Below are positions 12,179-27,754 of a stretch of DNA of 64,000 bases, piece by piece (position 1 is the first letter of the stretch; every line of letters begins with the position of its first letter). A program made the translations under genes and the position numbers. Below the pieces are notes generated by a model. It was not told where the DNA came from, searched no databases, and worked only from the letters and a program-made list of their open reading frames with translations. The DNA comes from Tetragonia tetragonoides (Eukaryota; Streptophyta; Magnoliopsida; Caryophyllales; Aizoaceae). The stretch spans positions 23,103,001-23,167,000 of the forward strand of contig CM076147.1 of assembly GCA_038025085.1 (NCBI GenBank). The letters are read 5' to 3'.

Positions 12179-12720
12179 CCCTTATGAGAACTGAGACACA
12201 AACAAAATTAATAAAAAAGATAAAGACATGCTCGTTATTTTCCACAATTAATGAAGGGTAGCTTCGTACATTCGCCTGTGAATGGACCCTAACAAATAAA
12301 GTCAGATTTTTCTCAAAAATCCTCCATTTTTCATCCCCTCTTTCTCTCACCTCACCCTCTCTCTTGGTCACCGACGCCTGTCTCCGGCGGGGTCACCGGC
12401 GGGTCTCCGGCTTCTCTCTATGACGCTCACTTTCTCCCTCAGCCACCGGCGCTCTCTCTCTCCTCTCCTTTCATTGTCGGCATTCACTCTCTCTCCACTC
12501 TGTCACTCTCTCATGCACTCTTCTCCGGTGTGGCTCCTCCATGGTTTCCGACCACTGTTTAGTAGCCGCCGACCAGGTCTGCGACCATGGATCTGTGGTC
12601 TCTGACCACAAAACCGTGGCTGACACTGAGAAAGGGGCGGGAGCTTAATGCGTGAAAGGAGAGAGAAAAGTTGAGAATAGAATTAGGAGGAGGCATAGGA
12701 TGGCGCGTGGGGGGAGGTGG

Positions 12721-12899
12721 AGGTGCAACGACGGTCTCCGGCGGATGGCGACCTTGCTGGTGGCCGGGTTGCTGGTGGCTGAGCGGGGCAGGCGATGGTG
12801 TGGGTGGAGGAGGTGCAGCGGCGGTCTCCGGCGGATGGCAACCTTGCTGGTGGCCAGGTTGGTGGTGGCTGAGCGGGGCAGGCGGTGGTGTGGGTGGAG
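12721..12899. repeat. 90-bp GC-rich tandem duplication
   Basis: Two copies (12721-12810 and 12811-12899) starting AGGTGCA(A/G)CG(A/G)CGGTCTCC, with only a few differences. Confidence 0.9.
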
Positions 12900-12956
12900 G
12901 AGAGAGAGTGGCTGGGAAAAAATTGATTAATCTCAACCATTAATTAACTCTATCAA

Positions 12957-13132
12957 TTATAAAAGTTAACCCTATAATAAATGAAAGTTAACCCTATGAA
13001 ATATAAAAGTTAATCCTGTAATATGTACAAGTTAACCCTGTAAAGTATAAAAGTTAACCCTGTTAAATATATAAAAGTTTAACCCTATCATGTACAAAAG
13101 TTACCCGATTATGTATATAAGTTAACACTGTG
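12957..13132 (+). repeat. GTTAACCCT minisatellite array (C)
   Basis: Eight or nine units of AAAAGTTAACCCTNTNATNTAT ending immediately before the 3' terminal motif of C, the same position as in B. Confidence 0.92.
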
Positions 13133-13176
13133 AGGATGAGTTCTCATGGTTCTCATATAAACAAGGGTTCTCATGG

Positions 13177-14050
<874 letters not shown>

Positions 14051-15621
14051 TATACATATATTTTTGGGTAAAAGCGCTGGTGATGTGGCATATCCTTATT
14101 GGTTATTACATATTTTTTCAATTTATTTTTTTTGGTATTATGGCCTTTATGGTGATATTTAGTTAATGTTTTAAATGTCTTATTAAAAGTATCTATTTAA
14201 TACTTGACTATTTTTTAATTAAATACTATTTTGGGTCATCAATTTTATTAAGTTTTATACTTATAAGTATTAGAGCACTTAATGTCACCACTTTTATTGA
14301 GTTTTATAATTGTTGGCAAAAATAAGTATTTTGACGTGGTAAAATATATTTGCCTAATTTTAGGGGATAAGCGCGTGTAATGTGATGAGAGTCACATATA
14401 GACTCATCATTTTTATTAAGGAATATATTTTGGGTATTACGTCGTAGGTGATATTTGACTATTATTTGCGGCGATAAGTGCATGTCATATGACAACGAAT
14501 ATGTGACTAATATTTGTTTGCCTAATTTACGGGGATAAACACATGTAATGTGACAAGGGTCACATATAACGTCATCATTTTCAATGTTATAATATTTAGT
14601 TGTTGGTATTACATGGTATGTGATATTTGACTAATATTTGCGGGGATAAGCGTAGGTTATGTGACAATTAACATGTGACTGATATTTGTGGAATAACTGT
14701 AGGTATATAATTTTGGGTAAATCGCATATAACATGACAAGTGTCACAATTTTATTGGTCATTTATTTTTATTTTATTTTTTGTTTTTATTTTGGTGAGTA
14801 ATTGTCAATATCCTATAGTAATTGCTATAGCCTATTCAAATTTTTTTTTTCTTTAGTTAGAATTACATCGATACAATCTAAATGACATTAATGTCCAGTT
14901 TTAATGTTTGGGACACAATGAAAACTTCTACTGGGTATAGATAAGATGATGAATATTTGGGGGAATAGGTGCACATAATATAATCAGGTTTATATAGTTG
15001 TGGGTATAAAGGAAGTCAACGTACAAGTGTCACATTTTAATAAATTGCATACCATTTCCCCTTTTTCTAGATGGTGAGTTGTCGCTATTTTTTCCAATTG
15101 AAAGAAGGTTAGTTTTTCAACTTTTAGATTTCAATTATTGACATACAAATTAAGGGACAGTCTGATGAAACCAACGGTTGTTTAATAGCAAAAATTATAT
15201 TAGCTGGTATAACAGTAGGTTATGTGAAAATTGACTATTATTGTGATTTGTGAGGAGAACCGTTGTTAATATGACAAGTTTTAAATATTTAATTATTTAA
15301 TATTTGAAGGTATAACCATTGGTTAGATACAAAGTTATAAGGAAAAGTTTAAATAAATTGACATGGGTCACATTTGGAGTGACATTTTATTAAGTTATAC
15401 ATATGATGTATATATGCAAGTTAAGTGACAAGTGACTGCTACTATTTTATTTTTTAATATGAGAATTATGAGCATAATGGCATGTGTAAAATTTTGACCA
15501 ATCATTATTTTTCATTATTCTTTACATACCTTTGTATAATTTTAAAAATTTAGAAATTAATTTGAACATAAAAATATAGTGATGATTTGATCGTTCGTTT
15601 GTAGCACGGGTAAAATCCTAG
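14051..15621 (+). mobile_element. Helitron family II, non-autonomous (~1.6 kb)
   Basis: Begins TTTTTGGGTAAAAGCGCTGG right after the preceding CTAG and ends GTAGCACGGGTAAAATCCTAG. The interior is a loose repetition of 'GGGATAAGCG...ATGTGACAAG(T/G)GTCACAT' sentences every 100-200 bp. No coding region. The same family starts at 58088 and has a short 3' copy at 43820-43951. Confidence 0.6.
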
Positions 15622-15880
15622 TAACTACTCATCAGTGGCAACAAATTTTGTGAGAATATTGAAGTTAATAGACGCTCCTTATAAATTCTTCTTTGACGGG
15701 TAGTAATGGTTTCTTGCTTCTTTAATCCTTGGCCCCCATAGCTTACATAGATAAAGCAAATAGTAACTGAATGTATTTTTTTCACTATCCAAACACAAAA
15801 GAAAAAGAGGGGTCAAAATGGAGTCACTGTTGTAAATGTAAGACCATCCCATAGTGGGGCATGGTGACTTTTATGTAGAA

Positions 15881-17176
15881 CTAGTTTTATCTCCGTGCTC
15901 CGCACGGACTCATGAATACCTCTCGAAAATAAAAATAACTTTTTAAGTGATACCTCATGCCTGTTTTATACTGCACAACTAATTCTACATTTGATTATTT
16001 TAATGTTTTTGGTATGAAATGTCCCTTTAAATCAATCTACATCAAAATTAAAATGAATGTAAAAAAGATTGATTTATAAATATAAGTTTAGCCTACATCA
16101 AAATTCTAGAAAAAGAAAAAAAAAAGAAGAGATAAAGATTAATAAACCTTTATTCGAGTATACTAAGACTTTATTCTCTCAAATTATTATTAGTTCAATT
16201 TAGTTTAATCCAATTCATATTAGTTAAGTAGATCATGTAGGAACGTACCACTTAAATAAATTTCATTTATGCTATAAAGATTAAAGGTCAAGTTAAATAC
16301 ATATAACATCAAATAGTTAAGGTATTGTTAGAAGTGTCGTTTATTGTTATTTAACCAAATTGTACACATGTGGCATATATATGTAATCTTCACACCAACA
16401 ATTCCTCTTATGTGTCATCCTACATGTCATCACCGCCAGGAAATGACTCAACTTTTATAAGACATATATCTCATTTTGAAGATTTTTTCAAATCCAATCC
16501 ATTGAATCAAGATTTATAATTTTTTGACTTATAGTTTATTAATTTTGTAATATAAAAAAATGCTAATAAATATGTAATAAAAGCCAACTAATGATAAGAC
16601 ATTAATGAGTGACACTTGGATGGTGAGTTGCTAGTCTATGTGGCAAGCTTTGCTTATGTGGCGCTTAGGGGTCATCATCACACGAATTTACACCTCCTAC
16701 GTGGCGTCCTATGTGTCATGCCCACACGAATTGGACTCACTTTATACGTATACCGATGTGGCGCGTATCATCTTCACACGAATATATCCCTCCCATGTGG
16801 TGTCTCACATGTCATCCTCCCACGAAAAGAACCCAACTTTATAGGCATAGTACATATACATCTCATTTTGAAGTATTTTCCGAACCTGATCCAATGGATG
16901 AATAATTATAATTTTTAAAGTTGCATAACAAAAGTTATTTTATTTTATAATCTTAACAATATGATAATAAATATAAAAGGTTGTATTTATGAAGTCAAAT
17001 AATGGTTATTAATTAATGCTTGACACACTTGGATGGAGGCTTAGGGGGCGGCATACGTGTCATCACCACACGAACTTGACGCTTACGTGGCATCTTAGGT
17101 GTCATGCCTACACGATTTTGGGCGCTTACATGGCATCCTGCGTGTCGTGGCCATAAGAAATGAACTCACTTATATA
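15881..17176 (-). mobile_element. Helitron family III, non-autonomous copy 1
   Basis: Reading the minus strand, the 3' end is CCGTGC-GGA-GCACGG (15893-15907) followed eight bases later by CTAG (15881-15884). The 5' half (16600-17170) is a degenerate tandem array of ~45-60-bp units with TACGTGGCGTCC, ATGTGTCAT and CACACGAA. The 5' end lies in a TATATA tract. Open frames here (16616-16918 and overlapping) are by-products of the repeats. Confidence 0.7.
16630..17165. repeat. Degenerate array of ACGTGGC/ACGTGTC boxes
   Basis: Imperfect units such as ACGTGGCGTCCTATGTGTCA followed by a CACACGAA box. The consensus ACGTG(G/T)C is the abscisic-acid-response-element and G-box-like core of plant promoters. 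Whether it acts as such here is not shown. Similar arrays lie in every family III copy. Confidence 0.75.
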
Positions 17177-17182
17177 TATATA

Positions 17183-17942
17183 CTAGGTTTTATCCCCGTG
17201 CTTTGTACGGGCTCGTAAAATAATTCTATGAACATATTGAATAATACAATGCTTAAAAAATTGGAATTGAAATTATTAATACTATTGATAAAAATATATT
17301 TTATTTTATTTTATTTTTGCAAAGATTTCTATCCATATTATGCATCATAATAATTCTTTAAATAAATAATATTTTAATTCCACCTTTATTTGTAATGAGA
17401 TTGGACTAAATATAGATACAGAGTAAAAACAATATATGTACCCTAATTTAAATAAGTAATTCAATTAATGACAAAAAAAAAACTCATTCTACAATAACAG
17501 TATATTTGTTCTAAAAGTTTGATATCATGCTCCTTTTACACCGCACAACTAAAAGTACGTGAGAAAGTTGTGCACATGTGGCGTTTATGTATCATCTTCA
17601 CACGAACATTCCCTCTGATGTGACATTTACGACCGCATGGAAATGACCCAACTTTTATCCATATACATATATATCTCATTTTGAAGCGTTTTTCAAATCC
17701 AATCCACCGAAGTCAAATTTATAATTTTTTGACTTACGTAACTAAAGTTATTTTATCTTATAATTTTAAAAATGTTAATAAATATGTAATTAATTCAACT
17801 AATGATAAGACATTAATGGTGGATGATGTGTTATGCTATGTGGCAAGTTTATGATGACATGTCACCTTACGTGTCATGCTTGCACGATGTGGCGCGCCTA
17901 CGTGGCGTTGCACGTGTCGACACCACACGAAGAAGGACCCAG
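17183..17942 (-). mobile_element. Short non-autonomous Helitron, inverted copy
   Basis: Minus-strand 3' end CTAG at 17183-17186 with the hairpin CCCGTGCTTTGTACGGG beside it. The 5' half contains ACGTGGCG and GACACGTG boxes. It is a reverse-complement relative of 13305-14050. Confidence 0.65.

Positions 17943-19322
<1,380 letters not shown>

Positions 19323-19410
<88 letters not shown>
19323..19410. repeat. (TA)n microsatellite, ~88 bp
   Basis: The matching position in the duplicate block (about 29275-29295) has only about 20 bases of broken TA, so the tract changed length after duplication. Confidence 0.97.
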
Positions 19411-19412
<2 letters not shown>

Positions 19413-20731
19413 TTTTGAAGTATTTTCCGAACCTGATCCAACGGAGGAAGAATTATAATTTTTAAAGTTGCGTAACAAAAGTTATTTTATTTTATAATCT
19501 TAAGAATATGATAATAAATATAATAGCCTGTATTTATGAAGTCAAATAATGATTATTAATTAATGCTTGACACACTTGGATATAGGCTTAGTTTTATCTT
19601 GGTGCTTCGCACAGACTCGCGATTATCTCTCGAAAATGAAATTAACTTCCTAAGTGATACCTCATGCCTGTTTTATACTGTACAACTAATTCTACATTTG
19701 ATTAGTTAATATTTTTGGTATGAAATGTCCCTTTAAATCGATCTACATCAAAATTAGAATGAATGTAAAAAAGATTGATTTATAAGCATAATTTTAGCCT
19801 ACATCAAAATTCTAAAAAGAAAAAAAACGATAAAGATTAATAAACCTTTCTTCGAATATACGAAGAAATTATTTTCTCAATTTATTATTAGTCCAATTTA
19901 GTTTAATCCAATTCTGATTAGTTAAGTAGATCATGTAGGAACGTATCACCTAAATAAATTTCATTTATGCTTGTAAATATTAAAGGTCAAGTTAAATACA
20001 TATGACATCAAATAGTTAAGGTCAGTATAGTTAGAAGTATCATTTATTGTTATTTAACCAAGTTGTACACGTGTGGCATCCACATGTAATCTTCACACGA
20101 ACATTTCCTCTTAAGTGTCATCCTACATGTCATCAACGCTAGGAAATGACCTAACTTTTGTAAGACATATATCTCATTGTAAACATTTTTTTCAAATCCA
20201 ATCCATTGAAGCAAGATTTATAATTTTTTGACTTACGTAACTAAAGTTTTTTTTTTTTTTTATTTTGTAATATAAATAAAAGCTAATAAATATGTAGCAA
20301 AACCAACTAATGATAAGACATTAATGAGTGACACTTTGATGGTGAGTTGTTACTCTATGTGGCAAGATTTGCTTACGTGGCGCTTAGGGGTCACCATCAC
20401 ACGAATTTACACCTCCTACATGGCGTCCTATGTGTCGTGCCCACACGAATTGGACTCACTTTATACGTATACCGATGTGGCGCCTATGTGTCATCTTCAC
20501 ACGAATGTATCCCTCCCATGTCGCGTCTCATATGTCATCCTCCCACGAAAAGAACCCAACTTTATAAGACATAGTACATATGCATCTCATTTTGAAGTAT
20601 TTTTCGAACTTGATCCAATGGAGGAAGAATTATAATTTCTAAAATTGCGTAACAAAAATTATTTTATTTTATAATCTTAACAATATGATAATAAATATAA
20701 TAAGTTGTATTTATGAAGTCAAATAATGATT
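19411..20731 (-). mobile_element. Helitron family III, copies 3/4 (nested)
   Basis: 19411-19586 is the 5'-side remnant of one copy. At 19587 a second copy begins with CTTAGTTTTATC and a GTGCTTCGCAC hairpin and runs to 20731, where similarity with the duplicate at about 30632 ends. ORFs at 20324-20635 are repeat artefacts. Confidence 0.65.
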
Positions 20732-21517
20732 ACACGATGCCAGGAAGCTCTTATCACTTACATTAGTGCATAGGGGACACATAGAACACCAACCAAATAT
20801 GAGGTTGACACTTGAAGTAACATTGACAGGTCAAAATGTTATGACTTCTATTACATTGATTGATTTAATATATCATTTAATGAGTAAGAAAAGTTTGGAG
20901 AGTAAAAAATATTTAATATATTTTATTAAAAAAATAAAACATACATTATTTATTATATATTAATTATTACAAATAAATATATTATTGATTTGATATATAT
21001 AACCTGTATTATAAAAGCTAGTGCTATTAGAAACGAACTAAGAAAATCATATATGACTCATTTACTAATGCATCCTCATTAATTACTTGAGTTATAATAA
21101 TTAAATATCACGTTCATGATTTTTAACATATTGTTTAAAATTACAAATTATTTTTGTTGCGTACTCTTAAATTCTACATGACGATTGTTTACATCTACAA
21201 CATTGAACAGATTTATAGAGCTATTCCTCAAGTGTGTTATTATAAATTTATAAAACTGATAGTTATGGGTGAATAGTTTGTTATTTTTATTTTTGAAGTT
21301 AAACATTCATTTTTGATTTATTTTTGAAGTTAAAGGTACACCATACTAATAAAAAAAGTAATATTAGAATAAAGATGATTGAACATTGAATTCATTACCA
21401 TAACTTTTTATATATATATATATTTTATGGATAATCTAATATAAAACATCAACAACAAATTAGTTTATCTTATTGAAATTATTTAAGAGTTCGTGCGAAG
21501 CACGGAGATAAAACTAG
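20732..21517 (+). mobile_element. Helitron 3' portion (+)
   Basis: AT-rich sequence with no gene, ending CGTGC-GAA-GCACG, GAGATAAAA and CTAG at 21514-21517, a canonical Helitron 3' end on the plus strand. It faces the minus-strand copies to its left. Its 5' end was not found. Confidence 0.6.
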
Positions 21518-22298
21518 TTTTATTGTATTTTCGAGTTTGTTGAGAGTTGTATCGTTTAGCCTTGCACTCATTCGTTGTAGTGAGTGTGGCGGTAACGCCC
21601 TAGATTTTGTATAGAAGTCTTCCGTTGTTGTAAATATTATTGACAATAAAAGTTAATACTGGTCCCAAAATCCTGGGTGTTGCATGACAATTCTATAAGG
21701 TCATTGCTATCTTTGTAGCCACCATATAACTCATCATTCCCATGTGGCGTTGATATGACTCTTGGCTTGTGTTGTTATTATATTCGTTACCTGTCAATCT
21801 ACCAATGCATTGTGAATTACAAGTTCAAACAAAATGATATAAATTTAAATCTTAATATTTACTTAATCATGTCCTCACTTTCAATTGTCTGTTTTTAAGT
21901 CACCACCTATAAACACTTTGTGGAATTATGGGACTGAACTTTCATGTTCTCTGCCAATTTATATTACGGACAAATGAAGTTCAACATATTATTCCTTTCA
22001 AAATTTTGATTAATATACCTATAAACACTTTGTGGAATCATGGGAGTGAACTTTCATGTTCTCTGCCAATTTATATTACGAACAAATGAAGTTCAGCATA
22101 TTATTCATCTCAAAATTTTGATCAATATACCTATTACATGCAATGATGCAATACCTAAATAAAAGACTAACTCCGGTGCATTGTCAGGGTCCCAAAACTA
22201 GTACAAGATCAAATGTCAAAGTTCATAATTAGGGGCATTACTCACGGCTAATTATACTTATAAATAGTTAATGTTAATTAAAATTTTGGGTTGTAACA
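21518..22298 (-). mobile_element. Probable gypsy 3' LTR region
   Basis: On the minus strand a purine-rich tract (AAGAAAGGTAGAG) is followed by TGTTACAACCC at 22298, as expected for a polypurine tract and LTR start. The other end of the LTR was not fixed. The region includes a 112-bp tandem duplication. No coding sequence. Confidence 0.4.
21906..22129. repeat. 112-bp tandem duplication
   Basis: Two copies beginning CCTATAAACACTTTGTGGAA at 21906 and 22018 with a handful of differences. Confidence 0.92.
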
Positions 22299-22689
22299 CT
22301 CTACCTTTCTTAAAATAAGTTTCGTCCTTGAAAGTTGAAAGTGGTTACATGCAACAAAGAACAAATTAAAGTGTTTCACGTATGGGTTATAAGGTATAAG
22401 AATGGTCAACTAAGTTAGTAATCACAAAAGACAGAAAATAATTTCGAAATAATCAATACCAATGGGTCTGGTTGTGATGAAAATAGCAACTTGATTGAGA
22501 GCCTTCTTTTCTTTATGGTATTGACCCGGATTTGGATGCTCAAGTCGAATTTGGCTTTTTTGCATCTGTTATTTTGGCATAAATCAGGGTCAGTTGCATT
22601 GCAATCCATGAAACATCACTCTACCACGTTGAGCTCAACAATTTGAGTTCTTATGTCTATTTGGTGCAAAACTACCAATGATCGACATT

Positions 22690-23654
22690 GGTTGGGCATT
22701 TGCTCACTTTTCTCTTATTGGGCAATTTCTAACACTATGACCTGGTTCTCCACACTCATTACAATTCACAAGTCATGAGTCCAACATTGCAACTCTTATA
22801 TGGGTGTTGCTTACTACACCGTCTACAAACTTCAAAATCCCTACGGGGTTGGCTAACTTGAGATTCACGAAGGGTTTTCTTAACATTGTTTTTCTTTTGG
22901 GATCCATTTCCTCCATTGAATTTCCTCTTTCCTAATACTTCACTCCTTCTCTTTTGAACTCTTTCTACACCAGCATCCTTATCATAAATCTTCGACTCGG
23001 GCCTATATGACCGATCAATAGAAATACTCCAATACTCCCTGAAAGGTAGTTGTTTTTCGTACTATCAACTCTTGGATTCGAAAGTTAAGTCCATCCTCAA
23101 ATCTCTTTATTCTATCTTTTTTTGTTACAACAAGGTTTGGGGGTAAGCCTAGACAACTCAATGACTTAGCACAGTACTCTGCAACTGACATATTTCCTTG
23201 CTCAAGATTAATGAAGTCATCATAATTTTGTCTCCTACGACACGAAGGGTAAAATCATTCTCTTATTTTCTCCTTTAACTTCTCCCAATTAAAACCCTCT
23301 ACATCCCTAATTGCTTTTACGGTTGTCCACCACGCATTTGCTTCACCTTTTAGATAAGAAGTAGAAATATTAACTGGCCACTTTTCAGGAGAATGATTAG
23401 CCTCAAAAAGTTAATATCCCTCGAATCCAATTTTCTAAAACGGTAATGTCAGATTTTTCATCATAGAAATATGGGTTACATGCAGCAAATCTCTCAAATA
23501 TAGAACTCCCATCTTCACTGTTTTTTGTCTCTTGGTCAACTTGTCTCTTATAACCCTCAGCTAAGGTCACACAGAGCTTTTCAATATAGGTTAAATATTC
23601 TACTTTGGTAGGTTCTCTAGGTTCAATAGTCTATGTAGTAGTTTCTTCAGTCAT
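22690..23654 (-). pseudogene. Ty3/gypsy gag remnant
   Basis: Minus-strand reading from a Met codon at 23654 gives, in broken frames, FERFAACNPYFYDE, WPVNISTSYLKGEANAWW, a gag core (YPSCRRRQNYDDFINLEQG, MSVAEY) and a CCHC zinc knuckle (CNECGEPGHSVRNC). This is the order of plant Ty3/gypsy Gag proteins. At least four stops or frameshifts are visible. It is followed almost at once by the presumed polypurine tract, so protease, reverse transcriptase and integrase are deleted. Upstream at 23931-23943 is a primer-binding-site-like TGGTATAAGAGCA. Confidence 0.8.
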
Positions 23655-23930
23655 CTAAGTTCACATAAAATTAATTACACTTAATAATATAAAAAATCGA
23701 TTCAAGCATGTATGAAGAGAAATGTAACACATCGTACTTCATAACCGACAAAAATCAACTAAGCATAAATTAGACAAGATAGTTGAGCATCATTCCCGTC
23801 GTACTCTCACACTCATCAGCTTACTTATTTTCAATTTTTCTAACTTTATTTTTCACCTAATCTTGTTAATCTAATTTATCCCAATTCAATTTAACACTTG
23901 GACAAAAAGTCCTTGTGTTTAAGAGCAAAA

Positions 23931-23943
23931 TGCTCTTATACCA
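23931..23943 (-). other. Primer-binding-site-like motif of gypsy remnant
   Basis: Minus strand TGGTATAAGAGCA resembles the initiator-Met tRNA binding site (TGGTATCAGAGC) with one change and follows TGTTACA, a plausible LTR end. Confidence 0.55.
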
Positions 23944-24198
23944 TCTTGTAACACATTAGAATTTCAGACTGCTTATTAAAACAATAAACTAATACTAATG
24001 CGGAAGCGAAAATTTAATTTTGGGGAACTACCGCCACAACTACTCTGAGAATAGATACAAGGAAGCAAGAACATTCAATGAATTGTTCTTTTTGGATTTT
24101 CAACGAAAACAGAGGAACCCAAAATGATCCCACAGAATTCAGTAAACATTAAAGTACAACTTCATATAATCAATTCTCTCTTTGGCATAATCCGCAAA

Positions 24199-24832
24199 TA
24201 GACCTGTCAATTGGGTCGGGTTCGGGTCATGTCGGGTTAGGGTCATAGGCGGTTCGGGTCATTTCGGGTTCGGGTTGAGAAATGCTCGACCCTGACCCAG
24301 TGTTGTCGGGTTCGGGTCGACCCACCGGATCAAGTGACCCAATAAATTTTATTTTTTTCGTCAATTATATAGCCAATTTGTGCTTTCTAACGGTATATTT
24401 GCAAATATATACTATAATTTATAACTTGTATTAACTACTTACGTTTATTTGTCACGTTTTGGTATGTATTTACAACTATTTGATATTCTTTATATTTTGT
24501 TTAGTTATTCAATAAGTTGTACTTTATATTTACGTCCATTTTAGCATAGTTAAAAAGCAAAATTTATTATTTTGAGAGAACAAAGAGGTAGAGAAAATGT
24601 TAATGAAACAAAAAAAAAAGTTTTATATGTGTTTTAGGATATTTTAGTCAAACGTCTTATTCATAATTATAAATTGTTCTTTTTTTCGGCTCAAACGGGT
24701 CGACCCACTAAAAGATCGAATTTGACCCAAGAAACACCGGGTTGATCGGGTTCGGGACAAATCGAGTTCCGGGTCGGAAAATCGGTTTCTGGACCTTGAA
24801 AAAACGGGTCAGGTCGGGAATTGACATGTCTA
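24199..24832. mobile_element. hAT-like MITE (634 bp)
   Basis: Terminal inverted repeats TAGACCTGTCAATT... and TAGACATGTCAATT..., with GGGTCGGG-type subterminal repeats (GGGTTCGGGTC) typical of a common plant hAT MITE. Flanking octamers TCCGCAAA and CCCGTGAA match at only five of eight positions, so the target-site duplication is weak or decayed. It sits upstream of the gypsy remnant. Confidence 0.7.
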
Positions 24833-25395
24833 CCCGTGAAGAATACACAAGGAGGAAAGATGAATGAACTAATTAAAATCATAATACATAATTTATTTAA
24901 TAACATTCATGAGAAAGTCGAATTATTGAGTAGAAACTTTGCAGTGAAAAATTATAGGGAAAGTATACTTTATTTATTGAATTACACCTCGGCAATAGTG
25001 AACAAGATGCTAATCACAATAAATTCAAGATCACATAAGTTCAGTAAACATAATCGAAGGACTAATCAATCTAAAAAAGGCAATCACTTTGAATCGCCTA
25101 ATGATACTATTATTAATCACATAACGGGATCAACTAAAAGAGATGAAAACCTTTGGAACAAAGAGTGACAGAGAGAACTAGTGAGTGAGGACCGGGGAGA
25201 GAGAGAGCCAGAATTGGCCCAAAACGAGAGAAGAAATGGAAGGAGGTCGGTTTATTTGGGAAAAATTGAAGAAAATAGGCAAAAAAAATAAATAAGATGA
25301 CGAAAATGATGTAAAAGGCTAAAAATTGGGTTATACTTAAAATTCTCTTAGATTCCGGGTTATTAGGTGAATATGCACTGAAGTGATTTTTAATA
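24833..25395. other. No gene recognised
   Basis: Two opposing open frames (24821-25168 + and 25134-25409 -) have no recognisable domain and AT-driven composition. Possibly LTR or leader of the gypsy remnant. Confidence 0.4.
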
Positions 25396-27555
25396 TACAC
25401 TAGAAGCATAGACTAGAAATATCTCTCGGAAATGAAAATAACTTCATAGGTGATATCTCATGTCTGTTGTATTCCACACAACTAATTCTATATTTGACTA
25501 TTTTAATATTTTTGTATGAAATGCCCTTTTAAATTGATCTACATCTAAAATAAAATAAATGCAAAAAAATATTTATTTATGAACATAATTTGAGATACTT
25601 CAAACTTCACAAAATAATAAGAAAAGATAAGTTAATGAAGTAAGATTTTTAGAGTTTTGTTTTTTTAAGTATTTATTTTTTAGAGTTACGTAACTTAAGA
25701 TATCTTATTTTGTAGTTTGAAAATAAGTAAATAAATCATATAATGAATTCGAGTGATATTGATCATTTGGCACTTGGATCATCATTTGTTAAGATATGTG
25801 ACAAAGTTGCACATGTGACGTCAACGTGTCATCTTTACACGAACATTCTCTCTTATATGGCGTCTACATGTTATCACAACATGGTAAGGACCCAACTTGT
25901 ATAGGTCACGTATATCTCCATTTAAAGCCTTTTTCAAATCCAATCCATTGAAATAAGATTTATGATTTTTTTGACTTACGTTATTTATTTTTTTAATATA
26001 AAAATATGCTAATAAATATGTAATAAAGTTAACTAATGTTGAGGCATTAAGGGAAAACACTTGGATGATGAGTTGTTAGGCTTTGTGGCAAGCTTTGCTA
26101 ATATGACGACTTCGGTGTCATCTTCAAACGATTTTGGGCCTCTATGTGGCGTCTTTCATGTCGTGCACACACGAAAGAAAAAAAGAAACATTTTTACTTC
26201 TATATATCCTTTTAAATTGATCTACATCTAAAATAAAATGAATGTAAAAATTGATTGATTTATGAACATGATTTGAGCCTACTTCAAAATTCCCAAAGAA
26301 AAAAAAATAAAGATTAATTAATCTCTCTTTAGTTAAAAATCAGTCTCTTATTGCAATTGGATTTTTGGTAAATCAATAAAATCAATTAGGCGGGAGCAAA
26401 AAAATTCCACTTTATAAAGTTATAATCAACAATTTGATCTTAAATATTTATTTCTCAAATGTGCTAGGTAGTTCAACGTTCGTAAATTTCAACATAACTT
26501 ATAAGGAGTGTTGCTTGAATCTTACTCTTCGTTTGCATGGCCTTTATATTACATAAGTATGTCTAAAGTGCTATATTAAAGTCTCAATTAATTAAGAACA
26601 AAATATAATACAAATATGGATATCTTAAGTGTCTTATCCAATTAGTTTATATCAAACATTTTCAATACCAATCTAATCAACTATGATTTATAATTTTTAG
26701 ATTTATGTAACCAAAGATATGTTATTTTGTAGTTTGGAATAATATGCACATAAATCAAATGATAAATTCAAGTAATAGTGAACTTCTGACACTTGGATTG
26801 ATCCGTTAGGCGATGTGGCCATGCACATGTGACATCTACATGTCATCTTCACACGAACATTTCCTCTAATGTGACATCCTACATGTCATTACCGCATGAA
26901 AATGACCCAACTTTTATAGGACATATATATCTCATTTTGAAGGTTTTTTCAAATCCAATCCATTGAAGTAATATTTTATAATTTTTCGACTTATGATGAG
27001 GCATTAATGAGTGACACTTGGATGAAGAATTGCTAGGCTACGTGGAAAGCTTTGCTTACGTGACGCTTAGGTGCCATCGTCACATGATTTTACCCTCCTA
27101 TGTGGCATTCTATGTATCGTACCCACACGACTTAGACTCAATTTTATATGTATACCGATGTGGCACCTATGTGTTATCTTCACACGAACATATCCCTCCC
27201 ATGTGGCATTGTACTTGTCATCCTCACACGAAAGAACCCAACTTTACAGGACATAGTACATATGTATCTCATTTTGAATTATTTTCCGAACCTCTTCGAA
27301 TGTAGTAAGAATTATAATTTTTAAATTTGCATAACAAAAGTTATTTTATTTTATAATTTGAATAATATTAAAATAATTATATTACGTTATATTTATGATC
27401 ATGCATTAATGATTGACCCACTTGATGAGTGGCTTAGGTGGCGGCATACGTGTCATCACCACACGAATTTGGGCGTTTGTGTGGCATCCCACGTGTCATC
27501 CTCACATGAATATTGGCGCTTGCGTGGCATCCCACGTGGCGTGCCCACGCGAAAT

Positions 27556-27558
<3 letters not shown>
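25396..27558 (-). mobile_element. Diverged family III Helitron sequences
   Basis: Two older, truncated copies in tandem: from about 25396 (CTCTCGGAAATGAAAATAAC, matching the 3' region of family III) to about 26190, and from there to the CT tract at 27559. ACGTG and CACACGAA boxes recur at 25800-25860, 26820-26890 and 27020-27540. No gene. Confidence 0.55.

Positions 27559-27643
<85 letters not shown>
27559..27643. repeat. (CT)n then (TA)n compound microsatellite
   Basis: About 52 bases CT and 34 bases TA at the 5' edge of the diverged Helitron copy. Confidence 0.97.
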
Positions 27644-27646
<3 letters not shown>

Positions 27647-27754
27647 ACGCATAGTATTTGTAATATACCAGATTGTCCAAAATGTGTCGTTAAATATACC
27701 AATTTGGTCATTTGGGAAAATTTCAATAGAGGAATTTCATCAATATGTGAAGGT

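Noticed and set aside
16600..17170. CRISPR-like array of spaced repeats
   Set aside because: Units are degenerate, vary in spacing and lie in plant transposons; no cas genes or regular spacers.
24821..25409. Opposing 115- and 91-codon frames
   Set aside because: No domain, AT-driven composition and no splice or start context.
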